This document shows, in pieces, positions 25,799 to 37,683 of a stretch of DNA of 64,000 nt. Positions within the stretch are counted from its first letter, which is position 1. Each line of letters opens with the position of its first letter. Under the pieces are notes generated by a model. The model was not told the DNA's origin. It saw nothing but the letters and a program-made list of their open reading frames with translations, and did not search any database. This DNA comes from Mycolicibacter arupensis (lineage in GTDB: Bacteria > Actinomycetota > Actinomycetes > Mycobacteriales > Mycobacteriaceae), in contig NZ_MVHH01000001.1 in assembly GCF_002086515.1 (NCBI RefSeq), positions 124,001 through 188,000 on the forward strand. The letters run 5' to 3'. The position numbers were made by a program, and so were the translations under genes.

Positions 25799-27031
25799 AT
25801 GGACTTCGGCACGTTGCCGCCTGAGATCAACTCAGCCCTGATGTACTCCGGCGCCGGCTCGGCGCCCCTGTGGGCAGCCTCCCGCGCCTGGGAAACCCTC
25901 GGCGCCGAGATCTACGCCACCGCAGCCAGTTACACCGCCGTTCTGACTGACCTGACCGCGGAATGGCAAGGTCCGGCTGCGGCGGCGATGGCGAAGTCGT
26001 TCGAGCCGCACCTGGAGTGGCTCAACCGGGCGGCCGCGCAGGCCGAGCAGATCGCCGCGCAGGCAGGCGCTGCGGCCGCCGCCCACGATGCGGCGTTCGC
26101 CGCGACGGTTCCGCCCGCGGTGGTCGAGGCCAACCGCGAGACGCTGATGTCGTTGATGGCGACAAACGTCTTGGGGCAGAACACCCCGGCGATCGCGGCC
26201 ACCGAAGCCGCCTACGGCGAGATGTGGATCCAGGACGCCGTCACCATGTACGGCTATGCCGGACAGTCGGCGGCCGCCTCGCAGCTCACGCCGTTCAGCG
26301 CGCCGGCGCCGACCGTCAACCCGGCCGGAGTGGCAGCCCAGGAGGCCGCCGTTGCCGCCGCCGTGGGATCAGCGACCGCGACCGATGCCGACACGCTGGC
26401 GTCGCTGATCTCCTCGCTGCCCAACCAACTGGGCGCCCTCGCGGGCCCGGGTGCCACGAGCCTGCTCGAAGATCTGCTGAACCCGATCACCTGGAATGGA
26501 TCGACCATCACCTTCAACGGACTGTACGGCGACTTGATGCGGGGCCTGACCGGGTCAGCAACGCTGAGCGCGTCCAGCCCGTTCGACGCGTTCATCCGGA
26601 TGGTGTCCCCGATCCGTCTGTTCAGTACGGCCTTCAAAGACATCGACGGCCTCTCGCATTCGCTTCTCCCCGCCACCAAGGCTGTCGAGAAGGTCGCCGA
26701 GGGTGCCGCCAAGGCAGCCGAAGGCGCCGCCAAGAGTCTGGGTGCCGGAATCGCGGGCACCATCGGGCACGCCTCGCTGGTCGGCCCGCTTTCGGTGCCG
26801 CAGACCTGGGCAGCCGCCCTGCCTGCGGCGGCCGTTCACTCCGCCCCGGTCCAGCTGGCCAGCTATGTCGGTTCCGCTGGGGCCGCCGCGGGCGAAGCCG
26901 GCCACAGCGCCCTCGGCGGGATGCCGATGGCCGGCGCCGGTGGTGGCGGTCGCGGCGGGTTCGGCGCCTTTGGCACCCCCCGCTACGGGTTCCGGCCGAT
27001 GATGGTCGGCCGTCCACCCGCTGGAGGCTGA
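25799..27031 (+). CDS. PPE-family protein, SVP subgroup
   Basis: A 410-residue PPE protein. [24 protein letters not shown] starts the PPE domain; WxG is intact (TAEWQGPAAAAM), and [14 protein letters not shown] is present. The middle has LLNPITWNGSTITFNGLYGDLMRGL, a conserved PPE-SVP block, and the SVP motif is GPLSVPQTWAAALP near residue 330. The tail FGTPRYGFRPMMVGRPPAGG is standard. Its PE partner is immediately upstream, and a terminator follows. No equivalent lies between rsgA and desA3 in M. tuberculosis, so the pair is a lineage-specific insertion. Confidence 0.95.
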   Translation: MDFGTLPPEINSALMYSGAGSAPLWAASRAWETLGAEIYATAASYTAVLTDLTAEWQGPAAAAMAKSFEPHLEWLNRAAAQAEQIAAQAGAAAAAHDAAFAATVPPAVVEANRETLMSLMATNVLGQNTPAIAATEAAYGEMWIQDAVTMYGYAGQSAAASQLTPFSAPAPTVNPAGVAAQEAAVAAAVGSATATDADTLASLISSLPNQLGALAGPGATSLLEDLLNPITWNGSTITFNGLYGDLMRGLTGSATLSASSPFDAFIRMVSPIRLFSTAFKDIDGLSHSLLPATKAVEKVAEGAAKAAEGAAKSLGAGIAGTIGHASLVGPLSVPQTWAAALPAAAVHSAPVQLASYVGSAGAAAGEAGHSALGGMPMAGAGGGGRGGFGAFGTPRYGFRPMMVGRPPAGG

Positions 27032-27075
27032 CCCGGGGATTGCCCCCGGCCTGAGACCGGTACGTTTCCCTCGCA

Positions 27076-27109
27076 TATGCCGCGCCATGATCCGCTCTGG
27101 CGCGGCATA
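27076..27109. terminator. Terminator between the PPE gene and desA3
   Basis: A perfect 12-bp stem (TATGCCGCGCCA at 27076-27087 with its complement at 27098-27109) and a 10-base loop lie between two convergent genes. Confidence 0.8.
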
Positions 27110-27150
27110 GCCATTTCTGGGATAAGCGGAGGACCCCGGCCGCTCAGGGA

Positions 27151-28410
27151 TCAGGCAGCCTGATTCATCCGCTTGTCGCGACGCCATCCGCGGACCGCCG
27201 AGATAGCCGTCTTGAGACCCCGACGGCGGCCGGTCACCGGGTCGACCCGACTGAAACCCGGCCCCAGCTCGGCGAACATCTTCTCGCTGCGGGTCTCGGG
27301 CGCATCGTCGGCCGTATCGCGCAGGAAGCGATCCGGCAAGGAGAGTTTGGCGATCGTGCGCCACGTCTTGGCGTACTGCACCAGAAATGGCCCCGAGGTG
27401 TAGGGCAGGTCGTAGCGTTCACACACCTCGCGCACCCGCGCCGCGATCTCGGGGTAACGATTGCTGGGCAGATCGGGGAACAGGTGGTGTTCGATCTGGT
27501 GCGACAGGCTGCCACTCATAAACCGCATAGGCTGCCCGGCATCGATGTTGGCGCTGCCCAGCAGCTGCCGTAGATACCACTGCCCCTGCGACTCGCCCAC
27601 CATGTCGGTCTTGGTGAATTTCTCTGCGCCGTCTGGGAAGTGACCGCAGAAGATGATCGCGTTGGCCCACAGGTTGCGAATCACATTGGCGATCGCGTTG
27701 GCCTTGAGGGTAGAGGCGAACGTAGCCCCGGGTGACAACGACGTCAGGGCCGGAAAGGCGACATAGTCCTTGAGCACCTGGCGGCCGGCTTTGCCGCCGA
27801 ATTCGCGGAGCCGTATCAGGCTCTCCTGACGGTCACTGCGCCCCTTGAAGATCTTGCCGAGTTCCAAGTGCTGCAACCCGACTCCCCACTCGAATCCGAT
27901 TGCCAACATGGCGTTGTAGAACAGATTGAACAGGTTGAAACGCTTCCAGGGCGTATCGCGAGTGACGCGCAGCAGGCCGTAACCGACATCGTCGTCCATG
28001 CCGAGGATGTTGGTGTACTTGTGGTGCGCGAAGTTGTGGGTGAAGCGCCAGTGCTTGGCGTAGCCGGCCATGTCCCATTCCCAGCCGGTGGAATGGATCT
28101 CGGGATCGTTCATCCAATCCCACTGGCCGTGCATGACGTTGTGGCCGATCTCCATGTTCTCCACGATCTTGGCCACGCCCAGAGTCGCGGTGCCGGCCCA
28201 GCGTGCCCAGCGCCGATTGCCCGCCGCCAACAGCAGCCGGCCGGTCACTTCGAGCGCCCGCTGGGCGGCGATGGTGCGATGGATGTACCGGGCGTCGCGC
28301 TCTCCGCGGTCGGCTTCGATGTCCCGGCGGATGGCATCCAGTTCCGCGGCGAGGTTCGCCACATCGGCGTCAGTGAGGTGTGCGAACACCTCGACGTCGG
28401 TTACCGCCAT
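27151..28410 (-). CDS. desA3: Membrane acyl-CoA delta-9 desaturase DesA3 (Rv3229c-like)
   Basis: A 419-residue di-iron membrane desaturase. The three histidine boxes are GHNVMH, HNFAHH and HQIEHH, spaced as in the family. Mycobacterial DesA3 converts stearoyl-CoA to oleoyl-CoA and works with the reductase encoded upstream. Hydrophobic stretches are modest, in keeping with linoleoyl-CoA desaturase-like proteins. It is 95 bp downstream of the reductase gene on the same strand, and that gap has its own perfect palindrome, so the genes may be co-regulated yet separately initiated. Confidence 0.95.
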   Translation of the reverse strand: MAVTDVEVFAHLTDADVANLAAELDAIRRDIEADRGERDARYIHRTIAAQRALEVTGRLLLAAGNRRWARWAGTATLGVAKIVENMEIGHNVMHGQWDWMNDPEIHSTGWEWDMAGYAKHWRFTHNFAHHKYTNILGMDDDVGYGLLRVTRDTPWKRFNLFNLFYNAMLAIGFEWGVGLQHLELGKIFKGRSDRQESLIRLREFGGKAGRQVLKDYVAFPALTSLSPGATFASTLKANAIANVIRNLWANAIIFCGHFPDGAEKFTKTDMVGESQGQWYLRQLLGSANIDAGQPMRFMSGSLSHQIEHHLFPDLPSNRYPEIAARVREVCERYDLPYTSGPFLVQYAKTWRTIAKLSLPDRFLRDTADDAPETRSEKMFAELGPGFSRVDPVTGRRRGLKTAISAVRGWRRDKRMNQAA

Positions 28411-28467
28411 CAGACCGCCTTTCGTGAACGCGTATCGTCCATACGTACGCTATGCACCTACGCTATC

Positions 28468-28491
28468 GTAACCTACGACTCCGTAGGTTAC
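28468..28491. promoter_or_regulatory. Palindromic operator upstream of desA3
   Basis: GTAACCTACG and CGTAGGTTAC form perfect 10-bp arms around ACTC. It lies 58 bp upstream of the desA3 start. A related site with the same spacing precedes the reductase gene. The binding regulator is unknown; a TetR-type fatty-acid sensor would be typical. Confidence 0.7.
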
Positions 28492-28504
28492 TAGCGGGTA
28501 ATGG

Positions 28505-29650
28505 TCAGGCGTCTAGTTCGCAATCGCCGGCCGCGGCGCTGACGCACGTCTGCACACGCGTGCCCGGCTCGTGATCGACACCGGTGCGCAGATCGCGCAC
28601 CTGTCCGGCGACCAGCATCACCACGCACGACTGGCAGATACCCATGCGGCATCCGAAGGGCATCGAGACACCGGCGTTCTCGCCGGCCTCGAGCAGCGTC
28701 GTTGCGGCATCCGCCGCCACACTCTTGCCGCTCGCGGCAAAGGTGACCGTGCCACCACCCTCCGCCACCGCCGTGCGGGCCACGGCGAATCGCTCCACGT
28801 GCAGCTGGTCGGCGATGCCGGCGGCAGCCCAGACACGCTCAGCGTCGGCCAACAACGCCGCCGGTCCACACGCCCACGTCTGCCGCACACGCCAATCAGG
28901 TACCTCGCCGTCGAGTACCTCGGGCCCGCTCAGCTCGAGGCGGCCCTGGTCACGAGTGGTACGCAACAGCAGCCGGTAGCCAGGGTGCTCACGGGCCAAG
29001 GCGGCGAGCTCATCGGCGAACAGCGCGTCGGCCGCCGTGGGCGCCGAATGCAGGTGAACCACATCGGAGATGGCGTTTCGGCGGGCCAGTGAGCGCAGCA
29101 TGGCCATGATCGGGGTGATCCCGGATCCCGCGGTCACGAACAGCAGCGCAGCCGGGGGCGGTTCAGGTAAGACGAATTCGCCCTGCGGGGCAGCCAGCCG
29201 CACCACGGTCCCCGGCGAGACGCCGTCCACCAGATGGCTGGACAGAAATCCCTCCGGCATCGCCTTGACGGTGATCGAGATGGTGCGCGCACCGCGCAGC
29301 GGCGCAGATGTCAGCGAATAGGACCGCCAGCGCCACCGCCCGTCGACTCGCAGACCGATGCCGATGTACTGGCCGGCCCGGTAGTCGAAGTGAAAACCCC
29401 AGCCGGGCTTGATGGTCAGCGTCGCCGAATCCTCGGTCTCACGCCGAACCGCCACCACCTTGCCGCGCAGTTCCCGCGCCGACCACAACGGGTTGGCCAG
29501 CCGCAGATAGTCGTCGGGCAGAAGCGGAGTGGTGATCTGTGTTGCGAAACGACGCACAGCATTCCAGCCGGGATGGCGATCGGACCCCACTGCAGTCGGC
29601 CGCCTGGTATCACCGATCTGCGCGACGATCGCCGAATGCTTCTTGCTCAC
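28505..29650 (-). CDS. Ferredoxin-NADP reductase-like partner of DesA3 (Rv3230c-like)
   Basis: A 381-residue flavoprotein. The FAD domain contains [13 protein letters not shown], the NAD(P) domain contains [18 protein letters not shown] and WACGPAALL, and a C-terminal plant-type 2Fe-2S ferredoxin domain has [19 protein letters not shown] and [14 protein letters not shown], giving the Cys-x4-Cys-x2-Cys...Cys set. It supplies electrons to DesA3. The GTG start at 29650 matches the Rv3230c N-terminus (MSKKHS) and has GGGGAAG upstream; an ATG six codons earlier is less likely. Confidence 0.95.
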   Translation of the reverse strand: MSKKHSAIVAQIGDTRRPTAVGSDRHPGWNAVRRFATQITTPLLPDDYLRLANPLWSARELRGKVVAVRRETEDSATLTIKPGWGFHFDYRAGQYIGIGLRVDGRWRWRSYSLTSAPLRGARTISITVKAMPEGFLSSHLVDGVSPGTVVRLAAPQGEFVLPEPPPAALLFVTAGSGITPIMAMLRSLARRNAISDVVHLHSAPTAADALFADELAALAREHPGYRLLLRTTRDQGRLELSGPEVLDGEVPDWRVRQTWACGPAALLADAERVWAAAGIADQLHVERFAVARTAVAEGGGTVTFAASGKSVAADAATTLLEAGENAGVSMPFGCRMGICQSCVVMLVAGQVRDLRTGVDHEPGTRVQTCVSAAAGDCELDA

Positions 29651-29683
29651 GAAAACTTCCCCGCCCACTACCGAAGGTTGACA

Positions 29684-29703
29684 AACCTACGGTACCGTAA
29701 CCT
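29684..29703. promoter_or_regulatory. Second copy of the desaturase-type operator, upstream of the reductase gene
   Basis: AACCTACG-N4-CGTA is shared exactly with the desA3 operator; the outer right half is degenerate (ACCT instead of GGTT). Its core TACGGTACCGTA (29688-29699) is a perfect 12-bp palindrome, 34 bp upstream of the GTG. Confidence 0.6.
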
Positions 29704-29716
29704 TACCCAGGCGGCA

Positions 29717-30226
29717 TCACAGCAGGTCAAGCAGGAACGGCAGCTCTTGAGTCGCGTACCAGGCCAAGTCATGGTCTTGGGCATCACCGACCGTCAGCTC
29801 GGCGTCCTCGTCCCCCAGATCGGCGTCGTCGATCACCGCCAGGGCGGCCCGCACCGCCGGTTCGGCCGCACCGTTGTCCACATAGGCCGCGACCACATCC
29901 GTGATCGCCACCGGCCCCGCCAGCCGAACCACCGCGGCATCCAGGTCCGGCCGGACGGTAGCCCCGTCGACCTCGGCCACCAACACCGCACGGCGAGTCG
30001 GCAGGTTCTCATCGCTCGAAGCGGGGTCCGCTCCCGCGAGCAACCGCAGCGAGGCCAGCGCCGCCTCCCCGAGTGCGACTTCGCCCAGCTCGTCATCGTC
30101 GCCGTGGGCATAGGACTCGCGCAGTGTGGGAGTCACCGCAAACGCCGTCCCGCTGACCGGACGCAATGAACCGTCGGCGACCAGTTGGGCCAGCATGGCC
30201 AGTGTCGCCGGGATATAAACCCGCAT
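29717..30226 (-). CDS. Conserved protein of unknown function (Rv3231c-like)
   Basis: A 169-residue acidic protein beginning MRVYIPATLAMLAQLVADGSL. No catalytic motif or membrane segment was recognised. An acidic patch (HGDDDELGEVALGE) and the closing DLAWYATQELPFLLDLL are conserved in my recollection of the mycobacterial family. Its place between the DesA3 reductase and ppk2 genes matches Rv3231c. The function is unknown. Confidence 0.85.
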   Translation of the reverse strand: MRVYIPATLAMLAQLVADGSLRPVSGTAFAVTPTLRESYAHGDDDELGEVALGEAALASLRLLAGADPASSDENLPTRRAVLVAEVDGATVRPDLDAAVVRLAGPVAITDVVAAYVDNGAAEPAVRAALAVIDDADLGDEDAELTVGDAQDHDLAWYATQELPFLLDLL

Positions 30227-30283
30227 GCGCCAGACCTTAGTCCGCGCGGTCGGGAGACCGGCGAAGCCGCGAGAGCCAGTGGG

Positions 30284-31114
30284 TCACGCGTCGCCGAGCA
30301 GCGTGGCGGCGTAGTCATCGACGTAGCGATAGAGGCTGCGATCGGGACGCTCGTAGAGCCCGGTGACCACGGGCTTCTTGGGCAAGCTCACGCGCCGGCG
30401 CTCCACCTCCCGATAGGGAATCGAATCCAGCAGGTGCGCCATCATGTTCAGTCGCGCGTGCTTCTTGACTTCCGACTCGACCAGATACCAGGGACTGGCC
30501 GCCGTATCGGTGCGTTCCATCATCTCGTCGCGCGCCCGCGAATAGTCCTCCCAGCGGCGCAACGCCTCGATGTCCATCGGTGACAGTTTCCACTGCCGCA
30601 GAGGATCGTTGCGCCGCTTGCGGAATCGGCGCAACTGCTCGGCCTGCGAAACCGAGAACCAATACTTGCGCAACAGAATTCCGTCGTCGATCAATAGTTG
30701 CTCGAAAACCGGTGCCTGCTTGAGGAATTGCGCGTGCTCCTCCGGGGTGCAAAAGCCCATCACCTTTTCCACCCCGGCCCGGTTGTACCAGGACCGGTCG
30801 AAGAGCGTGATCTCGCCGCTGGCGGGCAGATGTTCGACGTACCGCTGGAAGTACCACTGGCCTCGCTCACGTTCGGTGGGGGCCGGAAGGGCGGCGATAC
30901 GCACCGTGCGTGGGCTCAGGTATTCGGTGATCCGCTTGATCACGCCACCCTTGCCTGCGGCGTCGCGGCCTTCGAAGATCACCACCACCCGGGTGCCGGT
31001 GGCTCGGACCCACTCCTGAAGTTTCACGAATTCGCTTTGCAGGCGCAGGAGTTCCTTCTCGTACACATCGTCGGCGAGGCGCCGCGTGGCGGCTTCGAAC
31101 TCGTTGTCGCTCAC
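30284..31114 (-). CDS. ppk2: Polyphosphate kinase 2
   Basis: A 276-residue PPK2. Walker A is FEGRDAAGKGGVIKRI (about residues 47-62), the lid and Walker B region are LFDRSWYNRAGVEKVMGFCT, and QWKLSPMDIEALRRWEDYSRARDEM is the conserved C-terminal block. PPK2 enzymes interconvert NDP/NTP using polyphosphate; M. tuberculosis Rv3232c is of this class. The start overlaps the stop of the upstream WS/DGAT gene by 4 bp, so the two are translationally coupled. Confidence 0.95.
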   Translation of the reverse strand: MSDNEFEAATRRLADDVYEKELLRLQSEFVKLQEWVRATGTRVVVIFEGRDAAGKGGVIKRITEYLSPRTVRIAALPAPTERERGQWYFQRYVEHLPASGEITLFDRSWYNRAGVEKVMGFCTPEEHAQFLKQAPVFEQLLIDDGILLRKYWFSVSQAEQLRRFRKRRNDPLRQWKLSPMDIEALRRWEDYSRARDEMMERTDTAASPWYLVESEVKKHARLNMMAHLLDSIPYREVERRRVSLPKKPVVTGLYERPDRSLYRYVDDYAATLLGDA

Positions 31115-32505
31115 TGTGCTGCCTCCAGTAGTTCGGCCAGCGCCTCATCCAACAGTGCCGAGACCATTCCTACGTCACTCATGGCTTTGCGGTCGGCATT
31201 GACGCCGAAGTAGAGCGTGCCGTTGTATGACGTCACCCCGATGGCCAGTGCCTTGTTGGGCAGCAGCGGCGGCACACTGTAGGTCTCAAGCAGTTTCGCT
31301 CCACAGACGTAAAGCTGCCGCTGAGCACCCGGCGCATTGGTGATCAGCAGGTTGAACACTCGCCCGGAGAAGCCCGCGAACGCGGTCGCCGCCCGCACGC
31401 CCATGGCGTGCAGGGTCGGTGGAGCAAAGCCCGCCACCGTCAAAATCGTGCGGGCGTCCACCAGCCCGGTCGAGGTGGGATGTGATTCCGTGGCGTAGGC
31501 GATCTGCGAGAGTCGGACCACCGGATTCGGCTCTCCGACAGGAAGATCCACCAGGAAAGGGGTGACGGCACCGATCGGCTGGGCAGCGGAGTCCAATTCG
31601 TGGTCCGGGTACACCGACAACGGGGCCAGCGCCCGCACGGTCCGGGTCGGCCCGACCGGCTCGCCGCGCGACAGCAGCCAGTTCCGCATCGCGCCGGTGA
31701 TCACGGCCAGCACGACATCATTGATGGCACAGTCGTAACGGGCCCGCACCGTTCGATAGTCCTCCAGTGCCCCATGCGCCACGGTGAACAGCCGATTCTG
31801 GGACACCTCGGTGTTCAATGGGCTCTGCGGTGCGGTACCGCGCGCGATGGTCCGCGCCGCATCGAACGCCTTGCGGCCCACCCACGTCAGCGGACTGCCG
31901 ATGGTCGATCCGACCGCCTGCAGCTGGGTCCGGGGAGCAGCGACCCAGTCCCCCACCGCGCCGAGCACCAATTCGACGGCCCCGGGCTCATCACGGGGCA
32001 CCCAGATGTCTTCATCGAACGGCGGTGGGCGTTGCGACCGATCGACCAGAACGTGCCCCATGGCGGGTGCCGCCATGCCGTTGACCAGGGCCTGGTGCGA
32101 CTTGATGTAGATGGCGATGCGGTTGTCGGCCAACCCCTCGATCAGATAGACCGCCCACAGCGGTCGTGCCCGGTCCAACGACTGTTGACTCAACCGGGCG
32201 ACCAGTTCATGCAGCTGCCGATCACTGCCCGGGGAAGGGACCGCCAGATGACGCACGTGATAGGTGATGTCGAACTCGTGGTCGTCCACCCACACCGGGC
32301 GCGCCAGGCCCATCGTGACCTGGCGGATCTTTTGGCGGTAGCGCGGGATCTGCGGCAGCCGCTGCTCGACGGTCTCCAACAGCTTGTCGTAGCTCAGCCC
32401 GCCCCGAGGGTTGCGCAGGATGAACAGCGACTGCACATACATCGGCGTCGTCGTGTTCTCCAACCGGTAGAACGACGCCTCCGACGCCGACAGCCGGTTC
32501 ACCAT
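31111..32505 (-). CDS. Wax ester synthase/diacylglycerol acyltransferase family protein with altered active site
   Basis: A 464-residue WS/DGAT protein: MVNRLSASEASFYRLENTTTPMYV at the start, YHVRHLAVPSPGSDRQLHELVARLSQQSLDRARPLW, then NDVVLAVITGAMRNWLL and FNLLITNAPGAQRQLYVCGAKL. In M. tuberculosis the same locus carries two shorter genes, Rv3233c and Rv3234c (tgs3), apparently halves of this one; here it is a single frame. The HHxxxDG motif reads HQALVNG (32077-32097): the second His is Gln and the Asp is Asn. The start at 32505 is by family alignment. Confidence 0.92.
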   Translation of the reverse strand: MVNRLSASEASFYRLENTTTPMYVQSLFILRNPRGGLSYDKLLETVEQRLPQIPRYRQKIRQVTMGLARPVWVDDHEFDITYHVRHLAVPSPGSDRQLHELVARLSQQSLDRARPLWAVYLIEGLADNRIAIYIKSHQALVNGMAAPAMGHVLVDRSQRPPPFDEDIWVPRDEPGAVELVLGAVGDWVAAPRTQLQAVGSTIGSPLTWVGRKAFDAARTIARGTAPQSPLNTEVSQNRLFTVAHGALEDYRTVRARYDCAINDVVLAVITGAMRNWLLSRGEPVGPTRTVRALAPLSVYPDHELDSAAQPIGAVTPFLVDLPVGEPNPVVRLSQIAYATESHPTSTGLVDARTILTVAGFAPPTLHAMGVRAATAFAGFSGRVFNLLITNAPGAQRQLYVCGAKLLETYSVPPLLPNKALAIGVTSYNGTLYFGVNADRKAMSDVGMVSALLDEALAELLEAAQ

Positions 32506-32708
32506 CGTGGCTTGCCCTCCCTGCTGACTCGATCCGGGCCGGCGCTGATGCAGCCCCGGATCGGAGAAAAACACTGCCGCTCACGGTAGCCCGCCGCTGC
32601 GCCGTCGCGCAGGCGGATACGCCGCGCCCGCGACTGTGCAATGATCGCCGCACACGCCTGCCACTCTCCTGCAGGACCGTCGCCCATGACCGTCATTGGA
32701 GAGCTGCC

Positions 32709-33251
32709 GTGCCCACCGAACCCTCACCACACCTGAGCCCGACCGTAGCGCCGGTCATCGACTACGAACCGCCCGCACGCGCAACGGTGCCACACCGGCC
32801 CACGCCCGCACCCCTTACCCCGGCATCCGGGCGACCCCGCGCGGGGCATGCCAGGCGACCGCGGCCCGACAGGTACCTCCGTAACCCGCTACCGCCCCGG
32901 TTGCAGTCCGCTGCGGCATTCGCCGATGCCGCCCTGCGCCGCGTCCTGGAGGTCGTGGACGGGCGCCGGCCGTCGACTCATCTGCTCCCGCTGCTGGCCG
33001 CAGGACTGGCCGACACCGTGACCGCGGCGCGTTCCCCGACGTCGGCAGGTCGGGCGGAGCCGGCAACGTTGCAGCGGGTCCGCGTGCAACCGGTCGGCTC
33101 GGGCGAACCGACCACCGCGGTGGAGGCGTTCGGCACCTACCGCCGGGGACGGCGCACGCACGCCCTGGCCTGCCGCATCGAGTCGGTGCCCCGGCCCGGC
33201 CCCGGCACAAGTGGCACCGCCTGGCGGATCGTGGCGCTGCACATCGGCTGA
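32709..33251 (+). CDS. Conserved protein (Rv3235-like)
   Basis: A 180-residue protein. The first 60 residues are Pro/Arg-rich and probably disordered. The conserved part is AAAFADAALRRVLEVVDGRRPSTHLLPLLAAGL, then LQRVRVQPVGSG, VEAFGTYRRGRRTHALACRIE and WRIVALHIG. This is the Rv3235 family, encoded near secA in many actinobacteria; the function is unknown. The GTG start at 32709 has GGAG ten bases upstream. Convergent with secA1, with a 30-bp gap. Confidence 0.85.
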   Translation: MPTEPSPHLSPTVAPVIDYEPPARATVPHRPTPAPLTPASGRPRAGHARRPRPDRYLRNPLPPRLQSAAAFADAALRRVLEVVDGRRPSTHLLPLLAAGLADTVTAARSPTSAGRAEPATLQRVRVQPVGSGEPTTAVEAFGTYRRGRRTHALACRIESVPRPGPGTSGTAWRIVALHIG

Positions 33252-33281
33252 CTGCTCCGGGTCCCCGGTCGCCGGCAGGGC

Positions 33282-36053
<2,772 letters not shown>

Positions 36054-36162
36054 GGCTATGTCCCCTACTCAGTCTTCGGCATTACGAGCGCCACCCATGG
36101 TAGGTGACACCGGCGCCGAGGGCGGCAGTGCGCCGCCAACGCAGTTCGGAAAGGCAGTGGCC

Positions 36163-36873
36163 TCAGACCAGTCGGATCAGCCCGTAGTCGTAGGCGTGCC
36201 GCCGGTAGACCACTGATGGTTGGTCGGACTCTTTGTCGTGAAACAGGAAGAAGTCGTGACCCACCAGCTCCATCTCGTAGAGCGCGTCGTCGACTGACAT
36301 GGGTGTGGCCGTGTGTTCCTTGGTGCGCACGATCTGGCCGGGCTCATGCTCGTGGCCGTCACCGTGTCCGGTTGCATCGCGGTGATCGGGTTCGGCGGTG
36401 CCGTCCCGGTTGAACGCGCTTGCGAGGAACTCCGGGTCCAGGTTGGTGATACCGGTGGCCTCTGCCACCGACACCGGCGTCTTGTCACCGTAGGAGACGT
36501 TGCGCCGGCCCTTGTCACGGCGCAACCGGCTCTCCAGGCGGTCGATCGCCGCCTCGAATGCGGCATAGAAACTGTCCGCACGGGCTTCACCACGAATGAC
36601 CGGGCCGCGACCATGAGCGGTGATGTCGATCTGCTGGCAGGACTTTCGCTGGCGGCGATTGTTGGCGTGCTTGAGTTCGACATCGAACAGGCGGATAGAG
36701 CGGTCGAGGCGCTCCACGCGAGCCAGCTTCTGTGCGACGTAAACCCGGAAATGGTCTGGAATCTCGACGTTACGGCCCTTGACCACGATCTCCGCGCCCG
36801 CCTCATCGGGCCGGTCCTGAACATCGACCGAAGCCGCACTGGTCTCCACAAATTGACTTGCCATGCCCGACAC
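36163..36873 (-). CDS. hpf: Long-form ribosome hibernation promoting factor (Rv3241c-like)
   Basis: A 236-residue long HPF. The N-terminal S30AE/YfiA domain (about 25-125) has EIVVKGRNVEIPDHFRVYVAQKL, VELKHANNRRQRKSCQQIDIT and DSFYAAFEAAIDRLESRLRR. The C-terminal dimerisation domain (about 178-236) has IVRTKEHTATPMSVDDALYEMELVGHDFFLF and ends RRHAYDYGLIRLV. The linker includes a His/Asp-rich stretch (DHRDATGHGDGHEHE) not typical of the family. In mycobacteria ribosome hibernation by this factor is linked to zinc starvation. Confidence 0.95.
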   Translation of the reverse strand: MSGMASQFVETSAASVDVQDRPDEAGAEIVVKGRNVEIPDHFRVYVAQKLARVERLDRSIRLFDVELKHANNRRQRKSCQQIDITAHGRGPVIRGEARADSFYAAFEAAIDRLESRLRRDKGRRNVSYGDKTPVSVAEATGITNLDPEFLASAFNRDGTAEPDHRDATGHGDGHEHEPGQIVRTKEHTATPMSVDDALYEMELVGHDFFLFHDKESDQPSVVYRRHAYDYGLIRLV

Positions 36874-36983
36874 TCTCCTATCGTCTCGACCACGTACTCA
36901 CAAGGTCCACCGGCCCTTGATGACGACCGTAGCCATGCCGCCGGATACGTGCCACTGGTTTGGCACACCCATTTGGCACAGGC

Positions 36984-37634
36984 TCATACCGAAGCGATCA
37001 CGAGCGCTGCCGACACCGGCACCCGGGCATGCCGCAGCACCCGCACCGACTCCGCCAAAGTGGCGCCGGTGGTGACCACGTCGTCGACCACCAGGACGTC
37101 GCCCATAGCCACCCACAGATCCGCCCGCGGGCGTCGGCGCAGCACCACCTGACCGGCAACGTTGCGTTCCCGGGCGCCACTGCCCAGACCGACCGAATCA
37201 CGCGCCAGGGCGCGCATCCGCAACACCGGTGCCACGGTCACGCCGCGGTGGCGATGCGCCACCGCGGCCGCCACCCGGGTGATCGGATCGCCACCACGGC
37301 GCCGGGCGGCGCTGCGGCGGGTGGGGGCAGGGATCAGCGTCAGCGGCGTTCGGACGATCTGCCAACACAGCAGGCGCTGCACCGCGGCGTCCAGCGCCTC
37401 TGCCAGCGGCACGAGCAGATCGGCGCGGCCCCGTTCCTTGGCCCCGACGATCGCTTGGCGGCGGGCCCCGGCGTAGCGGCCCAGCGCGAACACCGGCACC
37501 TGCGGGTCCAGCCGCGGGGTGACCACCCGCGGTTCGCCGGGCCCGATGATCAACTGCGCCGAGCAGACGGCGCACCACCGGGTGCTGGGCGCGCCACAAC
37601 CCCCGCACTGCAGGGGTAGCACCGCATCAAGCAC
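36984..37634 (-). CDS. ComF-family phosphoribosyltransferase-like protein (Rv3242c-like)
   Basis: About 216 residues. An N-terminal zinc-finger-like segment LPLQCGGCGAPSTRWCAVCSAQL is followed by a phosphoribosyltransferase fold: LIPAPTRRSAARRRGGDPITRVAAAV and the PRPP loop VLVVDDVVTTGATLAESVRVL. ComF proteins are tied to DNA uptake in naturally competent bacteria, but their role in mycobacteria is unknown. The start is uncertain: GTG at 37634 gives a compact N-terminus, while the ATG at 37730 would overlap the preceding gene by 47 bp. Confidence 0.88.
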   Translation of the reverse strand: MLDAVLPLQCGGCGAPSTRWCAVCSAQLIIGPGEPRVVTPRLDPQVPVFALGRYAGARRQAIVGAKERGRADLLVPLAEALDAAVQRLLCWQIVRTPLTLIPAPTRRSAARRRGGDPITRVAAAVAHRHRGVTVAPVLRMRALARDSVGLGSGARERNVAGQVVLRRRPRADLWVAMGDVLVVDDVVTTGATLAESVRVLRHARVPVSAALVIASV

Positions 37635-37683
37635 ACTCCGAGATGCTGCCCCCAGCCTCTGACATATCGGCCCGGCCGGCTTC

